Source of the DNA: Halalkalibacter alkaliphilus
GTDB taxonomy: Bacteria; Bacillota; Bacilli; Bacillales; Bacillaceae_D
DNA: 64,000 nucleotides
Direction: 5' to 3'
Assembly: GCF_023555415.1 (NCBI RefSeq)
Contig: NZ_JAKRYL010000004.1
Span: 1-64,000, forward strand
Part shown: piece by piece, positions 47,622 through 58,344 of the stretch
Layout: each line of letters opens with the position of its first letter
Position numbering within the stretch: position 1 is the first letter of the stretch
The notes under the pieces: generated by a model
Databases searched by the model: none
What the model saw: the letters and a program-made list of their open reading frames with translations, nothing else
Told to the model about the DNA's origin: nothing
Position numbers and translations under genes: made by a program

Positions 47622-48782
47622 ATGAATATCCACGAGTATCAAGGAAAAGAGTTGCTTCGCCAGTACGGTGTTGCTGTTCCGAATGGCAAGGTAGCGTTCT
47701 CGGTTGAAGAAGCAGTAGAAGCAGCAAAGGAATTAGGTTCAAAGATTAATGTTGTTAAAGCACAAATCCATGCAGGTGGACGTGGGAAAGCCGGCGGAGT
47801 AAAAGTTGCTAAAGATTTAGATGAAGTTCGTACATATGCAGATGAGATTTTAGGTAAGACACTAGTAACTCATCAGACTGGACCAGAAGGCAAAGAAGTA
47901 AAGCGCTTACTTATTGAAGAAGGATGCGATATTCAAAAAGAATATTATATCGGTTTAGTATTAGATCGTGCCACTTCTAAAGTTGTTATGATGGCTTCTG
48001 AAGAAGGTGGAACAGAAATTGAAGAAGTAGCGGAAGCGACTCCTGAGAAAATTTTTAAGGAGATAATAGACCCAGCGGTCGGTTTGCAAGGATTCCAAGC
48101 TCGCCGTCTTGCTTTTAACATCAACATGCCTAAGGAATTAGTAGGGCAGGCAGTGAAATTCATGTTAGGTCTTTATAAAGTGTTTGTTGAAAAGGATTGT
48201 TCGATTGCTGAAATTAACCCGCTTGTTACAACGGGCGATGGGAAAGTTATGGCGTTGGATGCGAAGCTAAATTTTGATTCTAATGCTTTGTACCGTCAAA
48301 AAGATATTTTAGCATACCGTGACCTTGAAGAAGAAGATGCAAAAGAAATTGAAGCATCAAAATACGACCTAAGTTACATCTCTTTAGATGGGAATATTGG
48401 TTGTATGGTTAATGGTGCAGGTCTTGCTATGGCAACAATGGATATCATTAAACATTACAATGGTGACCCGGCTAACTTCCTTGATGTAGGTGGCGGTGCA
48501 ACTGCAGAAAAGGTAACAGAAGCGTTCAAGATCATCCTTTCAGATGAAAGTGTTAAAGGGATTTTTGTCAACATCTTTGGTGGTATTATGAAGTGTGACA
48601 TTATTGCTGAAGGGGTAGTTGAAGCTACGAAGCAAGTTGGACTTGAAATACCTCTAGTTGTTCGTTTAGAAGGTACGAACGTTGACCTAGGTAAGAAAAT
48701 TCTTAAAGAATCAGGTTTAAATATTACAGCTGCAGATTCAATGGCTGATGGCGCACAAAAAATCGTTTCATTAGTGAAATAG
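47622..48782 (+). CDS. sucC: Succinyl-CoA synthetase, beta subunit
   Basis: A 386-residue subunit of the TCA-cycle enzyme producing ATP or GTP from succinyl-CoA. The N-terminal ATP-grasp starts [28 protein letters not shown] is in the nucleotide site; [15 protein letters not shown] and [10 protein letters not shown] belong to the C-terminal ligase domain. taggaggatgg precedes the ATG. sucD follows after 16 bases as a two-gene operon. Confidence 0.97.
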   Translation: MNIHEYQGKELLRQYGVAVPNGKVAFSVEEAVEAAKELGSKINVVKAQIHAGGRGKAGGVKVAKDLDEVRTYADEILGKTLVTHQTGPEGKEVKRLLIEEGCDIQKEYYIGLVLDRATSKVVMMASEEGGTEIEEVAEATPEKIFKEIIDPAVGLQGFQARRLAFNINMPKELVGQAVKFMLGLYKVFVEKDCSIAEINPLVTTGDGKVMALDAKLNFDSNALYRQKDILAYRDLEEEDAKEIEASKYDLSYISLDGNIGCMVNGAGLAMATMDIIKHYNGDPANFLDVGGGATAEKVTEAFKIILSDESVKGIFVNIFGGIMKCDIIAEGVVEATKQVGLEIPLVVRLEGTNVDLGKKILKESGLNITAADSMADGAQKIVSLVK

Positions 48783-48798
48783 AAAGGCGGGACGAAAG

Positions 48799-49713
48799 AT
48801 GAGTATCCTTATTAACAAAGATACAAAAGTTATTGTACAAGGGATTACAGGTGCTACAGGGTTATTCCATACACAACAAGCTGTCGAGTACGGCACGAAT
48901 ATTGTTGGTGGTGTTACTCCTGGTAAAGGTGGAACAGAGGTAGAAGGTATTCCAGTATTTAATACAGTTAGTGAAGCAGTAAAAGCAACTGGTGCTAATG
49001 CATCTGTTATTTACGTACCACCTGCTTTTGCAGCTGATGCAATTATGGAAGCAACAGATGCTGAACTAGACTTAGCAATTTGTATTACCGAAGGAATTCC
49101 AGTAATGGATATGGTTAGTGTGAAGCGCTATATGGAAGGAAAGAAAACACGTCTAGTTGGACCAAACTGCCCAGGTGTGATTACACCGGAAGAATGTAAA
49201 ATTGGTATTATGCCAGGATACATTCATAAAAAAGGTCATGTTGGCGTTGTCTCTCGCTCTGGTACTCTTACGTATGAGGCTGTACATCAATTATCTACAA
49301 ATGGTATCGGCCAATCATCAGCTGTTGGGATCGGAGGAGATCCGGTTAATGGAACAGACTTCATCGATGTATTAAATTTATTCAATGAAGACCCAGATAC
49401 GTATGCTGTCATTATGATTGGTGAAATTGGTGGAACGGCAGAAGAGGAAGCAGCTGAATGGGTAAAAGCAAATATGACAAAACCTGTTGTTGGCTTCATC
49501 GGTGGTCAAACAGCCCCTCCTGGAAAGCGTATGGGCCATGCTGGTGCGATCATCTCAGGCGGGAAAGGTACAGCTGCTGAGAAGATTAAAACGATGGAAA
49601 GCTGCGGTATTAAAGTAGCTGAGACCCCTTCTGTTATGGGAGAAACGTTAATCTCTGTTCTTAAGGAAAAGGGATTACTAGAAAAATGTACAACACATAA
49701 AGTAACGAACTAA
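48799..49713 (+). CDS. sucD: Succinyl-CoA synthetase, alpha subunit
   Basis: A 304-residue CoA-binding subunit. [13 protein letters not shown] is the CoA site and [10 protein letters not shown] is conserved. The phosphohistidine is in [15 protein letters not shown]. Its partner SucC is upstream. A weak hairpin without a T run follows, so read-through into dprA is possible. Confidence 0.97.
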   Translation: MSILINKDTKVIVQGITGATGLFHTQQAVEYGTNIVGGVTPGKGGTEVEGIPVFNTVSEAVKATGANASVIYVPPAFAADAIMEATDAELDLAICITEGIPVMDMVSVKRYMEGKKTRLVGPNCPGVITPEECKIGIMPGYIHKKGHVGVVSRSGTLTYEAVHQLSTNGIGQSSAVGIGGDPVNGTDFIDVLNLFNEDPDTYAVIMIGEIGGTAEEEAAEWVKANMTKPVVGFIGGQTAPPGKRMGHAGAIISGGKGTAAEKIKTMESCGIKVAETPSVMGETLISVLKEKGLLEKCTTHKVTN

Positions 49714-49720
49714 TTTAATA

Positions 49721-49754
49721 GAAGAAAGTCCTCTAACTTATGAGGGCTTTCTTC
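49721..49754 (+). terminator. Weak hairpin after sucD
   Basis: gaagaaagtcctc (49721-49733) pairs with gagggctttcttc (49742-49754) with one G-T pair. No T run follows, so termination may be partial. Confidence 0.5.
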
Positions 49755-49781
49755 CTATTGAAAAAAGGAGCTGGTCTCTTA

Positions 49782-50654
49782 ATGTCTGAGTTTCGAAAAC
49801 GGCTCATTCATATTCACAGTTGTTCGAGTGTTTCTAGAAATATGATACGTGCTATCCTAAATATAGATCCTCAATTACTGAAAATCTATGATTCCTCCGT
49901 TGCCCTTTTGCAGACGCATTTCAGGCTATCTACCAAAAAGGCACAAACGATCCACACTTATTTAAAGGGTTCTTCTCCTGATCAATACTTAAATTACCTT
50001 CAAGCTAAGAATATATTTGTTTACACCATTTTAGACTCAGAATACCCGGCTATATTAAAACAGATTTATGATCCACCTCTTGTTTTGTATGGAATGGGGG
50101 CAAAAGACATTATTTTTTCAGAAAAGCGCCTCGCGGTCATTGGAACTAGAACCCCGACATCGATAGGTAGCAAAACCGTTTCCGCTATTATTCCCCCCCT
50201 TTCAGAACAAGGCTGGACCATTGTTAGTGGTTTTGCTAGAGGAATCGATTCTTTAGCTCATTGGCAAGCACTGCATTCAACAGGTAAAACGATCGCAGTT
50301 TTAGGTTCAGGACATTCATATATCTATCCAAAAGAAAATTTTCAATTATTTTCACAAATGTCGAAAAAACAATTAATTGTTTCTGAGTATCCTCCTAATA
50401 CCCCACCACAAAAATGGCATTTCCCAGCTCGTAACCGAATAATCAGTGGCATATCAAAAGCTGTGCTAGTTATTGAAGCGAAAGAAAAAAGTGGCTCGTT
50501 AATTACGGCAGATCAAGCGTTAGAGCAAGGTCGAGATGTGTTTGCTATTCCCGGTTCCATTTTTTCGCCACAATCGCAAGGTACAAACTTTCTTATTCAA
50601 CAAGGGGCAAAACTTGTTATGAATGCAAATGACATTTTACAGGAATTACAATGA
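49782..50654 (+). CDS. dprA: DNA processing protein DprA (Smf)
   Basis: A 290-residue Rossmann-fold protein that loads RecA on single-stranded DNA in natural transformation. Motifs are AVIGTRTPTSIG, SGFARGIDSLAHW, AVLGSGHSYIYPKEN, SEYPPNTPPQKWHFPARNRI and QALEQGRDVFAIPG. Start ATG 49782 lies 11 bases after aaggag; the spacing is long, and an in-frame TTG upstream is possible. The gene lies between sucD and topA as in B. subtilis. Presence suggests competence potential, though com genes are not in this window. Confidence 0.93.
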   Translation: MSEFRKRLIHIHSCSSVSRNMIRAILNIDPQLLKIYDSSVALLQTHFRLSTKKAQTIHTYLKGSSPDQYLNYLQAKNIFVYTILDSEYPAILKQIYDPPLVLYGMGAKDIIFSEKRLAVIGTRTPTSIGSKTVSAIIPPLSEQGWTIVSGFARGIDSLAHWQALHSTGKTIAVLGSGHSYIYPKENFQLFSQMSKKQLIVSEYPPNTPPQKWHFPARNRIISGISKAVLVIEAKEKSGSLITADQALEQGRDVFAIPGSIFSPQSQGTNFLIQQGAKLVMNANDILQELQ

Positions 50655-50725
50655 AGAAACACGTCATTTCTACAAAAAATGACAAAAACCACCCTCAACT
50701 TGTTTCAATAATTTCCATCTCCTGT

Positions 50726-50754
50726 TTGACAAATAGCAAAAGTCTGTTTAATAA
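50726..50754 (+). promoter_or_regulatory. Sigma-A promoter of topA
   Basis: TTGACA (50726-50731), 17-base spacer, TAATAA (50749-50754), 45 bases before the start codon. Confidence 0.8.
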
Positions 50755-50798
50755 TAGGGAAGATTTTAATTATATCTTCGAGAGAGGGAGTTACTTAC

Positions 50799-52874
50799 AT
50801 GGCCGATTATTTAGTAATCGTTGAATCTCCCGCCAAAGCAAAGACCATTGGAAAATATTTAGGGAAAAAATTTATTGTAAAAGCTTCAATGGGACATGTT
50901 AGAGACTTACCAAAAAGTCAAATGGGAGTAGATGTTGAAAAAAGTTATGAGCCCAAGTACATTACAATACGTGGAAAAGGTCCCGTTCTAAAAGAATTAA
51001 AAACAGCTGCTAAAAAAGTTAAACGAATCTATCTCGCGGCTGACCCCGATAGAGAAGGTGAAGCGATTGCTTGGCATCTTGCTCACAGTCTCGACATTGA
51101 TGAGAATTCAGATTGTAGAGTCGTGTTTAATGAAATTACGAAACAAGCAATTAAGGACGCTTTCAAAACGCCACGTCCAATTAATATGGATTTGGTGGAC
51201 GCTCAGCAAGCAAGAAGAATTCTCGATCGTTTAGTTGGTTATAACATTAGCCCATTATTATGGAAGAAAGTAAAAAAGGGGCTAAGTGCTGGTCGAGTAC
51301 AATCAGTAGCAGTAAAGATGATTATTGAAAGAGAAAAAGAAATTCAGAGTTTTGTTCCAGAGGAATATTGGAGTATACCTGCACAGTTTTCACTAGAAGG
51401 TGAAACATTTGATGCAAAATTCTACGGGATTGAAGGAAAGAAACAAGAGTTAAAATCTGAAGAGGAAGTAAAAGCTGTTCTTTCAAAGCTTAGTAACAAT
51501 CAATTCGATGTTACTTCTGTTAAAAAGAGAGAAAGAAAGCGAAATCCAGTTTCCCCTTTCACTACGTCATCATTGCAACAAGAAGCGGCACGAAAATTGA
51601 ATTTCCGAGCTAAGAAGACAATGATGATTGCCCAACAGTTATATGAAGGGATTGAGCTTGATAAAAAAGAAGGTGCAGTTGGTTTAATTACTTATATGCG
51701 TACCGATTCTACTCGAATTTCGGAAACGGCTCAAGCCGAGGCGAAACAGTATATTGTAGAAAACTATGGAGAAGAGTTCACGCGGAAAGAACAACGTGCA
51801 GCTAAAAAAGATAAAAAAGCTCAAGATGCCCATGAAGCGATTCGGCCAACGTCTGTTTTCAAAGATCCAAAAACGGTGAAAAGTTATTTGTCTAGAGATC
51901 AATTAAGACTTTACAAATTAATTTGGGAACGAATGGTTGCTAGTGAAATGGCTCCTGCGGTTATGGATACGATGACGGTTGATATTGAGCAAAACGGCGT
52001 ACAATTTAGAGCAACAGGATCAAAAGTCAAATTTGCAGGTTTTATGAAAGTGTATATCGAAGGTAACGATGATGGAAAAAAAGAAGAAGATCGTCTCCTG
52101 CCAAATTTAGAGGAAGGTCAAAAGGTAGAAAAGGTAGACATCGAACCCAATCAACATTTCACACAGCCTCCTCCGAGATATACAGAAGCTAGGCTCGTTA
52201 AGACAATGGAAGAGCTCGGGATAGGTCGCCCGTCAACATATGCACCAACTCTAGACACGATTCAAAGACGTGGGTATGTTGCCCTTGAGGACAAACGATT
52301 TGTTCCAACAGAATTAGGACAAATTGTATTAGAGCTTATTGTTGAATTCTTCCCAGAAATTCTTGATGTTGAATTTACAGCAAAAATGGAAAATGACCTT
52401 GATTCTATTGAAGATGGGCAGCAAGAATGGATTCGAATTATCGATGAATTTTATCATGGGTTTGAAAAGCGTTTAACAGTCGCTGAAGAAGAAATGAAAG
52501 AAGTCGAAATCAAAGATGAACCAGCTGGTGAAGACTGTGAAAAATGTGGTCACGAGATGGTGTATAAAATGGGCAGATACGGCAAGTTTATGGCGTGCTC
52601 AAACTTTCCAGATTGTCGTAATACAAAAGCAATTGTGAAAGACATAGGAGTAAAGTGTCCATCGTGTAAAGAAGGAAACATTGTTGAGAGAAAAAGTAAG
52701 AAACGTCGGATTTTCTACGGTTGTGATCGATATCCAGAATGTGAATTTCTTTCTTGGGATAAGCCGATTTCACGACCTTGTCCAAAGTGTGGAAAAATGT
52801 TGGTTGAGAAGAAAACGAAAAAAGGTGTAAATGTAGAATGCTCTGCATGTGATTACAAGGAAGATTCCAATTAA
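50799..52874 (+). CDS. topA: DNA topoisomerase I
   Basis: A 691-residue type IA topoisomerase relaxing negative supercoils. N-terminal Toprim domain: [16 protein letters not shown] and [13 protein letters not shown]. The catalytic tyrosine is Tyr299 in [14 protein letters not shown]. Three C-terminal zinc fingers with CxxC pairs (CEKC, CPSC, CPKC) occupy about 580-690, the usual number for Bacillus TopA. A gagagggag ribosome site precedes the ATG. Confidence 0.97.
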   Translation: MADYLVIVESPAKAKTIGKYLGKKFIVKASMGHVRDLPKSQMGVDVEKSYEPKYITIRGKGPVLKELKTAAKKVKRIYLAADPDREGEAIAWHLAHSLDIDENSDCRVVFNEITKQAIKDAFKTPRPINMDLVDAQQARRILDRLVGYNISPLLWKKVKKGLSAGRVQSVAVKMIIEREKEIQSFVPEEYWSIPAQFSLEGETFDAKFYGIEGKKQELKSEEEVKAVLSKLSNNQFDVTSVKKRERKRNPVSPFTTSSLQQEAARKLNFRAKKTMMIAQQLYEGIELDKKEGAVGLITYMRTDSTRISETAQAEAKQYIVENYGEEFTRKEQRAAKKDKKAQDAHEAIRPTSVFKDPKTVKSYLSRDQLRLYKLIWERMVASEMAPAVMDTMTVDIEQNGVQFRATGSKVKFAGFMKVYIEGNDDGKKEEDRLLPNLEEGQKVEKVDIEPNQHFTQPPPRYTEARLVKTMEELGIGRPSTYAPTLDTIQRRGYVALEDKRFVPTELGQIVLELIVEFFPEILDVEFTAKMENDLDSIEDGQQEWIRIIDEFYHGFEKRLTVAEEEMKEVEIKDEPAGEDCEKCGHEMVYKMGRYGKFMACSNFPDCRNTKAIVKDIGVKCPSCKEGNIVERKSKKRRIFYGCDRYPECEFLSWDKPISRPCPKCGKMLVEKKTKKGVNVECSACDYKEDSN

Positions 52875-52895
52875 CTCGTAGGAAAGTTGAAAATC

Positions 52896-52925
52896 TTGAA
52901 GTTGTTTCATGTATTATGATAATAT
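52896..52925 (+). promoter_or_regulatory. Probable promoter of trmFO
   Basis: TTGAAG (52896-52901), 18-base spacer, TAATAT (52920-52925). It lies just upstream of the palindrome at 52944, placing that palindrome in the 5' leader. Confidence 0.5.
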
Positions 52926-52943
52926 AGTTTAATAATAAAGAGA

Positions 52944-53024
52944 GAGGGTGGCTCTGGTCAAACGTCTTACCTCTAGTACACAAATTGTGCTTACTAGACG
53001 GATGGATCTTTGTGAGCCACCCTC
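52944..53024. repeat. 81-bp palindromic element in the trmFO leader
   Basis: Perfect 11-bp terminal inverted repeat gagggtggctc (52944-52954) and gagccaccctc (53014-53024). Inside, tctagta plus cacaa (52972-52983) pairs with ttgtg and tactaga (52985-52998) with two unpaired bases. A related decayed sequence occurs at 24073-24189. No T run follows. Confidence 0.75.
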
Positions 53025-53052
53025 ATTTCTACTGTAAGATGGAGGGATTATT

Positions 53053-54360
53053 TTGTCAGAACAACATGTTAACGTAATCGGTGCAGGACTTGCTGGCAGT
53101 GAAGCTGCATGGCAACTTGCAAAGAGAGGCGTTACTGTCCATTTATATGAAATGCGTCCGGTTAAACAAACACCGGCTCACCATACTGATAAATTCGCTG
53201 AATTAGTTTGCAGCAACTCGCTTAGGGGTAATAGTTTAACAAACGCTGTTGGTGTTTTAAAAGAAGAAATGAGAAATTTAGACTCAGTTATTATTCGTTC
53301 AGCAGATGACGCTTCTGTACCTGCAGGGGGAGCATTAGCTGTAGATCGCCACGAATTTGCAGGTGCTGTTACAGAACGTGTCAAAAACCATCCAAATGTG
53401 ACCGTCTACAATGAGGAAATTACTTCAATACCTGAAGGTCCAACAATTATAGCGACGGGACCTTTAACATCTGAGCATCTTTCAAAACAATTGAGAGAGT
53501 TAACGGGTGAAGAATATTTATATTTTTATGATGCAGCTGCACCAATTATCGAAACAGAATCGATAGATATGAATAAAGTTTATAAAAAATCAAGATATGA
53601 TAAGGGAGAAGCTGCATATTTAAATTGCCCGATGACGGAAGAAGAATTCGATCGTTTTTATGAGGCCCTAATAGAAGCTGAAACCGTGCCTTTAAAAGAG
53701 TTTGAAAAAGAAATTTTCTTTGAAGGCTGTATGCCAATTGAAGTAATGGCTAAACGGGGTCGAAAAACGATGCTTTTTGGACCAATGAAGCCGGTTGGTC
53801 TTGAACATCCTGAAACGGGTAAAAGACCATTTGCTGTTGTTCAATTAAGGCAAGATAATACATCGGGTACTCTATATAATATTGTTGGATTCCAAACACA
53901 TCTAAAATGGGGTCCGCAAAAAGAAGTCCTGCAGTTAATACCTGGATTAGAAAATGCTGAAATTGTACGCTATGGAGTCATGCATCGAAATACTTTTATT
54001 AATTCGCCAAACCTTCTTAAACCAACATATCAATATAAAGATCGAGATGATTTGTTTTTTGCCGGTCAAATTACAGGCGTAGAAGGTTATGTTGAATCGG
54101 CTGCAGCTGGACTGGTAGCTGGTATTAATGCTGCAAATTATGTAAAAGGGAAAGAAATGATTATTTTTCCGGAAACAACTGTAATTGGCAGTATGGCTAA
54201 CTACATTACGACAGCAAATAAAAAGAACTTCCAGCCTATGAATGCTAACTTCGGACTTCTTCCGCCATTAGAGGAACGTATTCGCGATAAAAAAGAAAGG
54301 TATGAACAATTAGCAAACAGAGCACTTGGCGCAATTCAGAATTTTGTGAAAAAAGTGTAA
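53053..54360 (+). CDS. trmFO: tRNA (uracil-54-C5)-methyltransferase TrmFO
   Basis: A 435-residue FAD/folate-dependent enzyme that makes T54 in tRNA from 5,10-methylenetetrahydrofolate. The FAD-binding motif [16 protein letters not shown] is at the N-terminus; [10 protein letters not shown] and [17 protein letters not shown] are family signatures, and ECMPIE-like EGCMPIE carries a Cys. TTG 53053 starts the gene after ggaggg. It is the topA-trmFO-xerC order of B. subtilis. Confidence 0.96.
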   Translation: MSEQHVNVIGAGLAGSEAAWQLAKRGVTVHLYEMRPVKQTPAHHTDKFAELVCSNSLRGNSLTNAVGVLKEEMRNLDSVIIRSADDASVPAGGALAVDRHEFAGAVTERVKNHPNVTVYNEEITSIPEGPTIIATGPLTSEHLSKQLRELTGEEYLYFYDAAAPIIETESIDMNKVYKKSRYDKGEAAYLNCPMTEEEFDRFYEALIEAETVPLKEFEKEIFFEGCMPIEVMAKRGRKTMLFGPMKPVGLEHPETGKRPFAVVQLRQDNTSGTLYNIVGFQTHLKWGPQKEVLQLIPGLENAEIVRYGVMHRNTFINSPNLLKPTYQYKDRDDLFFAGQITGVEGYVESAAAGLVAGINAANYVKGKEMIIFPETTVIGSMANYITTANKKNFQPMNANFGLLPPLEERIRDKKERYEQLANRALGAIQNFVKKV

Positions 54361-54371
54361 ATATCGTTGTC

Positions 54372-54406
54372 AGAGCTACTAAATCATGATAGAATTTAGT
54401 AGCTCT
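54372..54406 (+). other. 13-bp hairpin between trmFO and xerC
   Basis: agagctactaaat (54372-54384) pairs perfectly with atttagtagctct (54394-54406). There is no T run, so this is probably not a full terminator. Confidence 0.5.
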
Positions 54407-54431
54407 GTGAGTATTAGGTGGTGTCCCGTAT

Positions 54432-55328
54432 TTGTCAGAACAGTCCTGGCTAGATTTATTTATTACATACATGCAACTAGAAAAGAATAGTTCTGTTCAT
54501 ACGTTGAGAAATTATACGAATGATATAGAGGACTTTCAAAGGTTTATGAAGAGCTCCCAGATTTCTTCCTTTTCTGATGTAACCGTTAACGATATTCACA
54601 AATATATGTCGGTATTGTTTGATAAGTATTCGGAGAAGACCATTGCTAGAAAGATATCAGCATTGAGAAGCTTTTATAAGTTTCATATGAATGAGGGACG
54701 GGTAAGAGAGAATGGATTCGCTGTAGTGGATTTACCGAAAGGATCTGAGCGAATATCGACATTTCTAAATGAAGATGAAATGAGTAAACTTTTTCATGAA
54801 ATGCCGGGAAATAAGCCGCTTGATCAGCGAGACCGTGCGATTTTGGAATTGCTTTACGCTACTGGAATGAAGGTAAGTGAATGTAGCAAGATCCAAATTG
54901 AAGATATTGACTTCTCTATAGGTACTGTTTTGATCCAAGGAAAAAGGCGAAAAGAACGTTATTCACCGATTACTACATTTGCAATATTAGCATTGCAAAA
55001 GTATATTAAGGATGGACGTAAAGTACTTATACAAAAAGCGAAACAACATCAATCATCTTTGTTTCTTAATTTCCGTGGTGGGGTGCTTTCAGATAGAAGC
55101 ATTCGAACCATTGTTCATAAACGGATGATGCATTTAGCAAGTAGTAAAGCGCTTCGTCCGCAAGATATAAGGTATTCTTTTGCTGCTCATTTATTAAATA
55201 ATGGAGCTGATTTACGGGTTGTTCAAGAATTATTAGGACACGAACATTTTTCAACGACTCAACTATATGCGCATGTTACAAAGAACCGATTGAAAGATGT
55301 ATACAAACATTCTCATCCTAGAGCATAA
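54432..55328 (+). CDS. xerC: XerC-like tyrosine recombinase (CodV), catalytic residues altered
   Basis: A 298-residue protein in the position of B. subtilis codV (xerC), partner of XerD/RipX in dimer resolution at dif. The SAM-like N-terminal domain (about 1-90) and catalytic domain (about 105-295) are complete. At the six catalytic positions of tyrosine recombinases, Lys147 stands in place of the first Arg (TGMKVSEC), Gln244 in place of His (RPQDIRYSF), while Lys171, Arg247, His270 and Tyr279 are kept. Full length, good frame and coupling with hslV argue against a pseudogene. It starts with TTG after ggtggtg. Activity may be reduced or rely on XerD. Confidence 0.9.
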   Translation: MSEQSWLDLFITYMQLEKNSSVHTLRNYTNDIEDFQRFMKSSQISSFSDVTVNDIHKYMSVLFDKYSEKTIARKISALRSFYKFHMNEGRVRENGFAVVDLPKGSERISTFLNEDEMSKLFHEMPGNKPLDQRDRAILELLYATGMKVSECSKIQIEDIDFSIGTVLIQGKRRKERYSPITTFAILALQKYIKDGRKVLIQKAKQHQSSLFLNFRGGVLSDRSIRTIVHKRMMHLASSKALRPQDIRYSFAAHLLNNGADLRVVQELLGHEHFSTTQLYAHVTKNRLKDVYKHSHPRA

Positions 55329-55352
55329 TTGGGGTGTAAGGAGGATATAGAG

Positions 55353-55898
55353 ATGGATCAATCTTTTCACGCGACGACCATATTTGCTGTTCAACATAAT
55401 GGAGAATGTGCAATGGCAGGTGATGGCCAAGTAACATTCGGAAATGCTGTCGTGATGAAGCATACCGCAAAAAAAGTCCGAAAAATTTACCAAGGTAAAG
55501 TAATCGCTGGCTTTGCCGGATCAGTTGCAGACGCCTTTACGTTATTCGAGAAATTTGAAGGGCGTTTAGAAGAGTACAATGGTAACCTTCAACGGGCAGC
55601 AGTAGAGCTTGCAAAAGAGTGGAGAAGTGATAAGGTGCTCAGAAGACTTGAAGCTATGCTGATTGTCATGAATAAAGAGCATCTATTACTTGTGTCTGGA
55701 ACTGGTGAAGTAATAGAACCAGATGACGGAATATTAGCTATTGGCTCTGGTGGAAACTACGCGTTGTCTGCTGGGAGGGCATTAAAAAAGCATGCTCCAG
55801 ATTTATCTGCAAGAGACATCGCACGTGCTTCATTAGAAACAGCTGGTGAAATTTGCGTTTACACGAACTTGAATATTATCGTTGAAGAACTTAAATAG
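55353..55898 (+). CDS. hslV: ATP-dependent protease proteolytic subunit HslV (ClpQ/CodW)
   Basis: A 181-residue proteasome-like peptidase forming a dodecamer capped by Hsl[42 protein letters not shown] and [11 protein letters not shown] are family signatures. It starts MDQSFHATT at ATG 55353 after aaggagg. B. subtilis CodW, as I recall, uses an N-terminal Ser exposed by Met removal; here Asp follows Met, so the mature catalytic terminus must arise by internal processing at Ser4 or the conserved Thr. hslU starts 31 bases after the stop. Confidence 0.95.
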   Translation: MDQSFHATTIFAVQHNGECAMAGDGQVTFGNAVVMKHTAKKVRKIYQGKVIAGFAGSVADAFTLFEKFEGRLEEYNGNLQRAAVELAKEWRSDKVLRRLEAMLIVMNKEHLLLVSGTGEVIEPDDGILAIGSGGNYALSAGRALKKHAPDLSARDIARASLETAGEICVYTNLNIIVEELK

Positions 55899-55928
55899 TG
55901 AACCGATACGGAATTGGAGAGTGGTATT

Positions 55929-57323
55929 GTGAAATCGAACTTAACCCCTAGAGAGATTGTTAACCGTTTGAATCAGTTTATTGTAGGTCAGGAAGAAGCA
56001 AAAAAGTCAGTGGCTATTGCATTACGTAATCGCTACCGTCGAAGTTTACTTGATAAAAAGATGAAAGACGAGATCACTCCAAAGAACATCTTAATGATTG
56101 GACCTACGGGTGTAGGTAAGACAGAAATAGCTAGAAGGTTAGCAAAGCTAGTTGGCGCCCCTTTTGTAAAAGTAGAGGCAACAAAGTTTACAGAAGTTGG
56201 TTATGTTGGCCGTGATGTCGAATCAATGATTAGGGACCTAGTAGAAACAAGCGTTAGAATCGTTAAAGAAGAAAAAACGCATCAAGTACGAGGTCAGGCA
56301 GAAACAAATGCGAACGAACGCATTATTGAGTTACTTGTTCCTAAAGCGAAAAAACAATCGTCATACAAAAATCCATTTGAAATGATTTTTGGCGGGCAAC
56401 AAGGGACACAAGAAGTTGAACCAGACCAAATGGAAGAAACAAATATAGCAGAGCGTCGTAAGCAAATGGCGCATAAGCTAGCCTTAGGCGAGTTAGAAGA
56501 CCACATGGTGACAGTGGAAGTCGATGAACAGTCACAAGGCTTTATGGATATGTTCCAAGGTCAAGGCATGGAGCAAATGGGAATGAACATGCAAGAGATG
56601 CTAGGTGGCATGCTTCCAAAGAAGAAGAAAAAGAGGCGTTTACCAGTATCTGATGCAAGAAAAGTTCTTATAGAAGAAGAGGCTCAGAAATTAATTGATA
56701 TGGATGAAGTCACTCAAGAAGCCGTTTCAAGAGCGGAACAACTTGGAATCATCTTTATTGATGAGATCGATAAAGTTGCGAGCAAAGGGCAGCAGTCGGC
56801 TGATGTCTCCCGTGAAGGGGTTCAACGTGATATTTTGCCAATTGTGGAAGGATCTACAGTTGTTACGAAACATGGTTCAGTGAAAACCGATCATATTTTA
56901 TTTATCGGTGCAGGGGCGTTTCACATGGCAAAACCGTCAGATCTTATACCAGAATTGCAGGGGCGTTTTCCAATTCGAGTTGAACTTAAAAATTTAACAG
57001 TAGAAGACTTTGTTCGGATATTAGTCGAACCAAACAATGCTCTAATTAAGCAATATATAGCACTTCTTGAAACGGAAGGTATAAAAGTGACGTTTTCGGA
57101 CGAAGCTGTTCATAAGATTGCGACAATTGCAACAGAAGTCAATCAAGAAACCGAAAACATTGGTGCAAGACGATTACATACGATTCTTGAGCGTTTATTA
57201 GAGGACCTTTCGTTTGAAGCACCAGATATAAATTTAGAGGAAATAGTTATCACACCAGAGTATGTAGAAGAAAAATTAGCTTCTATTGCAAAAAATCGAG
57301 ATCTTAGCCAATTTATTTTGTAA
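55929..57323 (+). CDS. hslU: HslU (ClpY) ATPase subunit
   Basis: A 464-residue AAA+ unfoldase for HslV. Walker [14 protein letters not shown] and [12 protein letters not shown] (pore loop GYVG) are near the N-terminus; an inserted I domain (about 110-240) contains a Met/Gln-rich stretch and KKKKKRR; Walker [10 protein letters not shown] and sensor RFPIRVEL follow; it ends NRDLSQFIL, the conserved C-terminus that docks into HslV. GTG 55929 follows ggagag by eight bases. codY follows within 20 bases. Confidence 0.96.
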   Translation: MKSNLTPREIVNRLNQFIVGQEEAKKSVAIALRNRYRRSLLDKKMKDEITPKNILMIGPTGVGKTEIARRLAKLVGAPFVKVEATKFTEVGYVGRDVESMIRDLVETSVRIVKEEKTHQVRGQAETNANERIIELLVPKAKKQSSYKNPFEMIFGGQQGTQEVEPDQMEETNIAERRKQMAHKLALGELEDHMVTVEVDEQSQGFMDMFQGQGMEQMGMNMQEMLGGMLPKKKKKRRLPVSDARKVLIEEEAQKLIDMDEVTQEAVSRAEQLGIIFIDEIDKVASKGQQSADVSREGVQRDILPIVEGSTVVTKHGSVKTDHILFIGAGAFHMAKPSDLIPELQGRFPIRVELKNLTVEDFVRILVEPNNALIKQYIALLETEGIKVTFSDEAVHKIATIATEVNQETENIGARRLHTILERLLEDLSFEAPDINLEEIVITPEYVEEKLASIAKNRDLSQFIL

Positions 57324-57341
57324 GTTGCAGGAGGAGAAGTT

Positions 57342-58121
57342 ATGGATTTATTAACTAGAACGAGAAAAATCAATGAAATGTTACAAAAAACAGGGGTGCA
57401 GCATGTCAATTTTAAAGATATGGCTGAAACACTTCGCGATACGATCAGTGCGAATATCTTTGTAGTAAGTCGCCGTGGGAAATTATTAGGATATGCTATT
57501 AAGCAAGAGATTGAAAACGAACGAATGAAGAAAATGTTAGAGGATCGTCGCTTTCCAGAAGAGTATACTGATGGACTATTTAAGATCGAAGAAACTTCAG
57601 CTAACTTAGATATTGAAAGTGAGTACACGGCCTTCCCAGTAGAGAATAAAGATTTATTTAGCAGCGGCCTTACAACTATTGTACCGATACAAGGTGGAGG
57701 TCAACGTCTTGGTACATTAATTCTAGCTCGCTTAAATGATTCATTTAATGACGATGACTTAATTCTAGCTGAGTACGGGGCTACTGTAGTTGGAATGGAA
57801 ATTCTTCATGAAAAAACACAGGAAATTGAAGAGGAAGCTAGAAGCAAAGCAGTCGTTCAAATGGCTATAAGTTCACTTTCTTATAGTGAGTTAGAAGCTG
57901 TTGAGCATATTTTCCACGAGTTAGATGGAAAAGAAGGGCTTCTTGTGGCAAGTAAAATCGCTGATCGAGTTGGAATTACTCGTTCTGTAATTGTTAATGC
58001 ACTTCGTAAACTTGAAAGTGCGGGTGTCATTGAATCTCGTTCATTAGGAATGAAGGGGACATATATTAAAGTACTCAATGATAAGTTCCTCGTTGAACTA
58101 GATAAGTTAAAAGCTAAATAG
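57342..58121 (+). CDS. codY: Global transcriptional regulator CodY
   Basis: A 259-residue GTP- and branched-chain-amino-acid-responsive regulator. N-terminal GAF domain (about 1-155) and a C-terminal winged HTH with [19 protein letters not shown]. ggaggag precedes the ATG. It closes the xerC-hslV-hslU-codY operon. In B. subtilis CodY represses the downstream fla/che operon, and a candidate CodY box lies at 58371 in the next intergenic region. Confidence 0.97.
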   Translation: MDLLTRTRKINEMLQKTGVQHVNFKDMAETLRDTISANIFVVSRRGKLLGYAIKQEIENERMKKMLEDRRFPEEYTDGLFKIEETSANLDIESEYTAFPVENKDLFSSGLTTIVPIQGGGQRLGTLILARLNDSFNDDDLILAEYGATVVGMEILHEKTQEIEEEARSKAVVQMAISSLSYSELEAVEHIFHELDGKEGLLVASKIADRVGITRSVIVNALRKLESAGVIESRSLGMKGTYIKVLNDKFLVELDKLKAK

Positions 58122-58127
58122 GTTTAA

Positions 58128-58177
58128 TAAGGGAAAAGAGCGTATGTTATGTGCGTTCTTTTCTTATTTTTTTATGG
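58128..58177 (+). terminator. Intrinsic terminator after codY
   Basis: aataag, two bulged G's and aaaagagcgta pair with the tgcgttctttt and cttatt segment ending near 58170, followed by a T7 run. Confidence 0.85.
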
Positions 58178-58344
58178 AAAGTTTTACAGTTTTTCTAGGA
58201 AGTATGATACAATTTTAGATGATTTCTGTCGAATATTGTATTAATTTGATGATGTTAACAGTGTTGCTATAGGTTTATGCGACAAAAGTCTCCATTTTTC
58301 TTTGGTTCTTTTATCTTGATTTAGCAACTGGATAAAAACGGGGT

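Noticed and set aside
52944-53024. SAM riboswitch or T-box leader of trmFO
   Set aside because: No kink-turn or T-box sequence is seen; the structure is a simple long palindrome.
54432-55328. Phage or integron integrase
   Set aside because: Position in the topA-trmFO-xerC-hslV order and similarity throughout to CodV show a chromosomal XerC; no att sites or phage genes nearby.
57143-57628. 161-codon open frame on the minus strand across hslU/codY
   Set aside because: Serine/isoleucine-rich antisense shadow of two clearly conserved genes.
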